From Nonlabens arenilitoris (lineage in GTDB: Bacteria > Bacteroidota > Bacteroidia > Flavobacteriales > Flavobacteriaceae): 64,000 nucleotides of DNA. Under the pieces are notes generated by a model. It was given only the letters and a program-made list of their open reading frames with translations, did no database searches and was not told the origin of the DNA. Positions 60,309-64,000 of the stretch are shown here, in pieces (the stretch's first letter is position 1; each line of letters starts with the position of its first letter). Position numbers and translations under genes: made by a program. The DNA lies in NCBI RefSeq assembly GCF_002954765.1, contig NZ_MTPW01000001.1:2369501-2433500 (forward strand), given 5' to 3'.

Positions 60309-60322
60309 GCTTTCGCGAAAGC
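60309..60322. repeat. Dispersed palindrome copy 14 (before secreted nuclease gene)
   Basis: GCTTTCGCGAAAGC core, 40 bp upstream of the nuclease-family start. Confidence 0.93.
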
Positions 60323-60402
60323 CTTGAAACTTCCTTATTGATCTAATTATTATTCTAGAATATTAATTGTTTAACAAATGTATTTATAACCAATTGGTAT
60401 AG

Positions 60403-60428
60403 ACTTACGGGAAACCGTAAAGTTTTTT
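60403..60428 (+). terminator. Orphan terminator-like hairpin between divergent genes
   Basis: ACTTACGG-GAAA-CCGTAAAGT (one bulged A, GNRA loop) followed by a T run. It lies between divergent genes, so it should end a short plus-strand transcript or attenuate one. Confidence 0.65.
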
Positions 60429-60477
60429 TAAAGAAGTGATATACGTTTGTTACTCTAACTGAAAAATATCTAACCTT

Positions 60478-60870
60478 ATGATAACCAATGAACTCAAAGG
60501 ACATTTTTTGCGTCTTTATCAAATCGCATTTGCAGATGATAGTTTTGATAAACTAGAACTTGAAATGCTTTATCAATTTGCAAATGATAGAGGTCTTACT
60601 AAAGAACAACTTGATGGAATATTACTCAATCCATCAACAGATATTTCCATACCAGACTCCATAGAAACACGTGTAGAATATTTGTATGATTTAGCTATAA
60701 TGATTTGGGCAGATGATAAGGTTGATGAAGATGAATATATAGCTCTTAAAAAATACTGTAAGAAATTTGGATTTTTAGATGAAAATATTGAAGCCTTGGC
60801 AGACTATTTATTAGAGTCAGCAAATAATGGTGTTAGTAAGGAAGAGATCATTAATAGTATAAATTCTTAG
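60478..60870 (+). CDS. TerB-like helical protein
   Basis: A 130-residue helical protein with two TerB-type acidic motifs (AFADDSFDKLELEML and IWADDKVDEDEYIALKKY), each with alternating Asp residues that bind metal in TerB/TerB-N families. No signal peptide. A promoter-like TACGTTTG lies at 60442-60449. It is followed 4 bp later by the coiled-coil membrane protein gene, suggesting a cytosolic partner of a membrane complex. TerB domains occur in tellurite and stress gene sets; the function here is unknown. Confidence 0.75.
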   Translation: MITNELKGHFLRLYQIAFADDSFDKLELEMLYQFANDRGLTKEQLDGILLNPSTDISIPDSIETRVEYLYDLAIMIWADDKVDEDEYIALKKYCKKFGFLDENIEALADYLLESANNGVSKEEIINSINS

Positions 60871-60874
60871 TGTC

Positions 60875-62133
60875 ATGAGTGCGATAAAAAATTTATTCAA
60901 AGTAAAGAATGAGATTAAAACTCCGGAAGAAAATGAGGTAGATACTAAAGAGGCTAGAGAGCAAGTAAGGATGACCTATTATCAATCAGGTTATGGAGCC
61001 TCTAAAAAAGCAGAAGGTAATCCACCAACTTTAGAAATTGCCCTTCATAATTTATATAACAGTTTTGAAGATTTATGTAGAAAGCAAATCAATGAACAAC
61101 AAATATTAAAGCAACCATATAAACAAACTCAAGAGCAAGAGAGAACTCAATTACGGAAACTAGATACCGCTTTATCCATATATGAAGGACAAGTAAAATC
61201 TAAAACTGAAGATATCGATCGTCATAAGTCTGAAATTATCGAGGTTAAACAGAATCCCGATAAATTTGGTATTGATGTAGATAAAAGGCCTAAGGCGCAG
61301 TTCTATATCGGTTTAGCTCTATTAGTTCCTATCACAATTTACTTGTTTGTGTTTTACATATCTGCATCTTATTCTTCCTTTTTTAAAGATTTTGAAGACG
61401 GAAGTTTAACAGCTGCAATTTTTGATGCAGAGGCCTTTAGTAAAGCTCTAAATGATGGAGTTTTAGAAGCTATTTTCGTTGGTACGATACCATTTGTATT
61501 TATGGGTTTAGGATATTTAGTGCATATGTTTCAAAAGGAAAAAGGATGGAAAAGTGTGATGAAATTGATAGTGCTTTTTGTTTTAACTTTTTCTTTGATG
61601 TGATCTTAGCTTATTTAATTGAGAAAAAAATATTTGATTTCAATGCATTACCTGGACAATCATTTACCGCAAATGACGCTCTTCAAAGTGTCAATTTCTG
61701 GGGAATTATATTCGCTGGTTTTGTTGTTTATGTTATTTGGGGATTAGTCTTTGACTTTGTCATGAAAGAACATGAAAATGTAGATAAAATAAGAGGTTTT
61801 ATCCGTTCCAAAAAAGAGGCTATTAGAAATGATTTAGATAAAAAAGAAGAATTATTAAAAAAGATAGATACTTTAAAAAATGATATCACCGCTGTTGAAG
61901 GTAAAATAGCAGAGCTACAATCTAAAATTGACGGTTTTATTTTTCCTGTTAAGGAGTACTTACATTATCACTACCAGTATGTAGAAGGCTGGTATCAAGC
62001 CATTAATTCTGAGTTGCCATGGCCTATAAAACAATTGGATGAAAGAAGAGCCGAGTGCGAATTAGTAGCAAAAGCACATTTGACTAGACTTAATTTATCT
62101 GAAGCAGATCATCAAAAAATAGTTTATTCTTAA
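60875..62133 (+). pseudogene. Coiled-coil multi-TM membrane protein, apparently frameshifted
   Basis: Two overlapping open stretches (60875-61603 and, out of frame, to 62133) together encode about 419 residues. The first part has a coiled coil (about 50-130) and two TM regions (about 145-165 and 195-240); it ends in LTFSLM-stop. The second continues FDVILAYLIEKKIFDF in the next frame, with a TM near FWGIIFAGFVVYVIWGLVF and a second long coiled coil (KKEAIRNDLDKKEELLKKID). One missing T in TTTTTCTTTG at about 61590-61600 explains it. Part of the TerB-like gene set. Confidence 0.75.
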
Positions 62134-62146
62134 TCTTATAGCAACT

Positions 62147-63073
62147 ATGAAATATTTTAGCCTTATTAACAAAAACCTTCTTTTCTTATTATTTATTTTA
62201 TTAACTGGTTGTAAAAATGACTCAAATATTGAGGACTTAGACTCCTTAGAGACAAATATTGTTGAAACTGTAGAAAAAACAAATACAGGTAACCAAGACA
62301 TAAATGTAAGTTTTCTCTTAGACCTATCAGATAGAATAAATCCTAAAAAATATCCTAATCCGACAATGGATTTTTATGAGCGTGATGCCGCATACATTCG
62401 ATCTGTATCCACAGCTTTTTATTCACACTTAAGAGGAAAAAAAGTGCGATTAATGAATGATAAAATTCAAGTCTTTTTTGATCCTGAGCCTTTAAACCAA
62501 AGAATAAATAAAATATCGAGTAATCTAAAATTTTCTTTTACTAGAAAAACAACCACAATAGAGAAAATTAGAGATGTTCGAAAGGTTTATGATTCTATGC
62601 CAGTTGAAATATATAAACTAGCAATAGCAGATGATAAATATATAGGTTCTGATACATGGAAATTCTTTAAAACTAAAGTTAAAGATTATTGTATAGAAAA
62701 AGATCACCGTAACATATTAGTCGTGTTAACTGATGGCTATATCTATCATAAGGATACCAAGTTTAAAGAAGAAAATAAAAGCACTTATTTAACACCTCAA
62801 ACGATTAGAGCAGCTGGTTTGAATTCCAGTAAATGGGAAGAGAAGTTCAATGACCATGGTTATGGTTTTATCCCTGCAATAGAAGGTCTCGATAATTTAG
62901 AAGTTTTAGTTTTAGGAATTAATCCTGATAATAAAAATCCGTATGAAGAAGATGTTATTAGGAAATACTGGAGTGAATGGTTTGATGCTATGGGAATAAA
63001 GAAATATGAGATTAAAACGGCAGGTCTTCCTGCTAACATGGATAAAGTTATCAAAGACTTTATACTTAAATAA
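62147..63073 (+). CDS. VWA-like lipoprotein of the TerB-like gene set
   Basis: A lipoprotein (lipobox LTGC, Cys22) of 308 residues. The core resembles a von Willebrand A / Rossmann fold: INVSFLLDLSDRIN (a MIDAS-like DxSxR, hydrophobic strand first), a second strand ILVVLTDGYIYH and LEVLVLGINPDNKNPYEEDV. It is 13 bp after the coiled-coil membrane protein gene. It might bind an extracytoplasmic ligand and signal through the membrane protein to the TerB-like protein; this is inference. No named family recognised. Confidence 0.75.
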   Translation: MKYFSLINKNLLFLLFILLTGCKNDSNIEDLDSLETNIVETVEKTNTGNQDINVSFLLDLSDRINPKKYPNPTMDFYERDAAYIRSVSTAFYSHLRGKKVRLMNDKIQVFFDPEPLNQRINKISSNLKFSFTRKTTTIEKIRDVRKVYDSMPVEIYKLAIADDKYIGSDTWKFFKTKVKDYCIEKDHRNILVVLTDGYIYHKDTKFKEENKSTYLTPQTIRAAGLNSSKWEEKFNDHGYGFIPAIEGLDNLEVLVLGINPDNKNPYEEDVIRKYWSEWFDAMGIKKYEIKTAGLPANMDKVIKDFILK

Positions 63074-63079
63074 AACGCA

Positions 63080-63445
63080 ATGAAACACATATTTACGACT
63101 ATTACATTCTTGTTTTTATCAAGCATGGTATTCTCACAATCCTGTGAAGAGCAAATTGAATATTTAGAAGATAACTACTACGGCTCTACCTACAGTAGCC
63201 CTACTAGTACAGCGATATCAAAAGTTACGTTTTATCAAGCTACGATAGATTACCGTACGGTTTATTTTGCGGTAGTGTGTTTTAAAAGCAAATACTCTTA
63301 CGGCTGTAGTGAGTATTTATATCAAGTAGGGTCCAATACAAAGTACAACTACTCTATGAACTATCTGGATAGCGCCGGAAAAGCTTTCTGGAGTTATATA
63401 GAACCCTATGGAGATAATTCACCTTGTGCGCCAGATTTAGATTAA
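63080..63445 (+). CDS. Secreted KTSC-like small protein
   Basis: A 121-residue secreted protein, signal peptide ending in VFSQ. The mature part ends with YLYQVGSNTKYNYSMNYLDSAGKAFWSYIEP, which resembles the C-terminal half of the KTSC fold, preceded by AISKVTFYQ. Extra Cys residues suggest disulfides. It lies 6 bp after the VWA-like gene, hence the same operon. The KTSC call is tentative. Confidence 0.6.
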   Translation: MKHIFTTITFLFLSSMVFSQSCEEQIEYLEDNYYGSTYSSPTSTAISKVTFYQATIDYRTVYFAVVCFKSKYSYGCSEYLYQVGSNTKYNYSMNYLDSAGKAFWSYIEPYGDNSPCAPDLD

Positions 63446-63501
63446 TGCAGTATGGGTTTTTCTATTAAAATAAACTGCCTTTTTATAGATCATTTATTAT
63501 A

Positions 63502-63565
63502 TTCACAATCCCCTAAAACATAACTTTTCCTACATCATTGGATAAGTGTGGTTTAGGGTTTTTTT
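63502..63565 (+). repeat. 63-bp hairpin element, copy 2
   Basis: Near-identical to copy 1 at 59223, including the loop CCTACATCATTGGAT. CCCTAAA pairs with TTTAGGG and a longer T run follows, so it works as a terminator for the TerB-like operon. Confidence 0.85.
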
Positions 63566-63584
63566 ATTAAATAATTCGAATTGT

Positions 63585-64000
63585 ATGAAAACTAAACTAA
63601 CCTTATTTTTTTATTCTTACTTCATACATTTTGGTGTACAGCACAAGAAGAAATAGCTGTAGAAACACTAGATCACAATATTGAGTTTGTGGAGATGATT
63701 AGCACAGTAAGTCCTGTGGCTGTTAATCCATATCTTGCAGTTTTTGGTACGGCACTGCTTTCTAAAATGGGATTTCATAATGACTATATTCATAACCATC
63801 CTTTTTATGACAATTGGTTTATCGTTATTCTATTTGGTTTTCTATTCGCATTTACAGCTATTATTGGAACTTTTGTAAAAACAAATCAAGTAACAGGTGT
63901 CATAGGGAATGCCGAAGATTTTCTAGAAACCAAAGCCTCTGTTTTAATTAACCTTATAGTGGTGCTTTTGCCCACGTTTTTAAACCAAGATCCTGTAATG
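63585..64000 (+). pseudogene. Exported membrane protein with apparent frameshift in the signal peptide (3' end outside window)
   Basis: From ATG 63585 the frame reads MKTKLTLFF and then hits a stop at about 63654. With one more T in the T7 run at 63606-63612 it continues LFLLHTFWCTAQEEIAVETL, a normal signal peptide, and stays open to the window end with two TM segments (WFIVILFGFLFAFTAIIG; ASVLINLIVVLLPTFL). Either an assembly error, real decay, or a phase-variable poly-T. No family recognised. Confidence 0.6.

Noticed and set aside
59297..60322. The paired palindromes at 59297 and 60309 as inverted ends of a transposon around the nuclease gene
   Set aside because: The same palindrome occurs across the whole window without associated ends, target duplications or a transposase.
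61546..61603. A separate gene start at 61546 for the second half of the coiled-coil membrane protein
   Set aside because: The overlap reads as nonsense in that frame, while joining the frames at 61595 gives a continuous TM segment.
59223..63565. The two 63-bp elements as integron attC sites
   Set aside because: attC sites need RYYYAAC and GTTRRRY ends; here the closing arm is GTTTTAGG, which does not fit, and no integrase gene is seen.
1..64000. tRNA or rRNA genes
   Set aside because: No T-loop GTTCRA motif with matching acceptor stem and no rRNA-like GC-rich block was noticed by eye; a covariance search would be decisive.

Overview
The window is chromosomal DNA of a low-GC marine-type Flavobacteriaceae (Bacteroidota). 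The evidence is threefold. Promoters match the Bacteroidetes form (TTTG, about 20 bp, then TAnnTTTG) and starts lack Shine-Dalgarno sequences. The gene content is typical of the group: a fused CcoNO cbb3 oxidase, LytTR signalling, many Q-ending signal peptides and lipoproteins, and GVGI-type secreted proteins. A 14-16 bp palindrome, CGCTTTCGCGAAAGCG, is scattered 14 times both between and inside genes. The genus is not resolved from sequence alone. No tRNA, rRNA, CRISPR array or intact insertion sequence was found; the only housekeeping RNA seen is the small SRP RNA (about 23119-23220).

Layout. 1-2290: DEAD-box helicase (cut by the window edge), an OmpA-like protein and 3-methyladenine glycosylase. 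2291-8081 (minus strand): an envelope and signalling block with an OmpA barrel protein, two lipoproteins, a membrane sensor, a LytS-type kinase and a LytTR regulator; the sensor and the kinase are each interrupted by an apparent single-base deletion. 8394-10283: htpG. 10849-19676: a large curli-type amyloid locus with three long curlins in tandem, a minor curlin, a CsgE carrying an extra N-terminal CsgH-like domain, CsgF, a CsgG carrying an extra C-terminal barrel, and a beta-propeller lipoprotein. 20039-24758: beta-helix lipoprotein, thioesterase, glutaminyl cyclase, SRP RNA, SDR enzyme and an Fnr-family regulator. 24897-36020: a microaerobic respiration and haem block (ccoI, ccoS, ccoNO, ccoQ, ccoP, ccoG, ccoH, a SafE-like protein, a 58-residue membrane protein, hemN, hemJ). 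Three FNR-type boxes in this block have the same box-to-promoter spacing, so the neighbouring Fnr protein probably controls it. 36198-38787: two tandem GVGI-type secreted proteins. 38820-42944: sterol-desaturase-like enzyme, alpha-amylase lipoprotein and a TrkH/KtrB potassium channel. 43038-47601: an apparent five-gene operon of a DUF2891 lipoprotein, an atypical Nramp-like transporter and 5-oxoprolinase PxpABC, headed by a terminator-like hairpin that contains the first start codon. 47688-58014: YihY, stress proteins, exonuclease/GIY-YIG fusion, SelO and small or unknown proteins. 58271-64000: an accessory-looking region with a broken secreted-protein gene, a 32-codon remnant of a type I restriction hsdM, a secreted nuclease-fold protein, and an undescribed TerB-like / coiled-coil membrane / VWA-like lipoprotein gene set bracketed by two copies of a 63-bp hairpin element.

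Caution: four genes show single-base -1 disruptions in or beside A/T runs (about 3470, 4080-4125, 61595 and 63606). This may reflect homopolymer errors in the assembly as easily as real decay.
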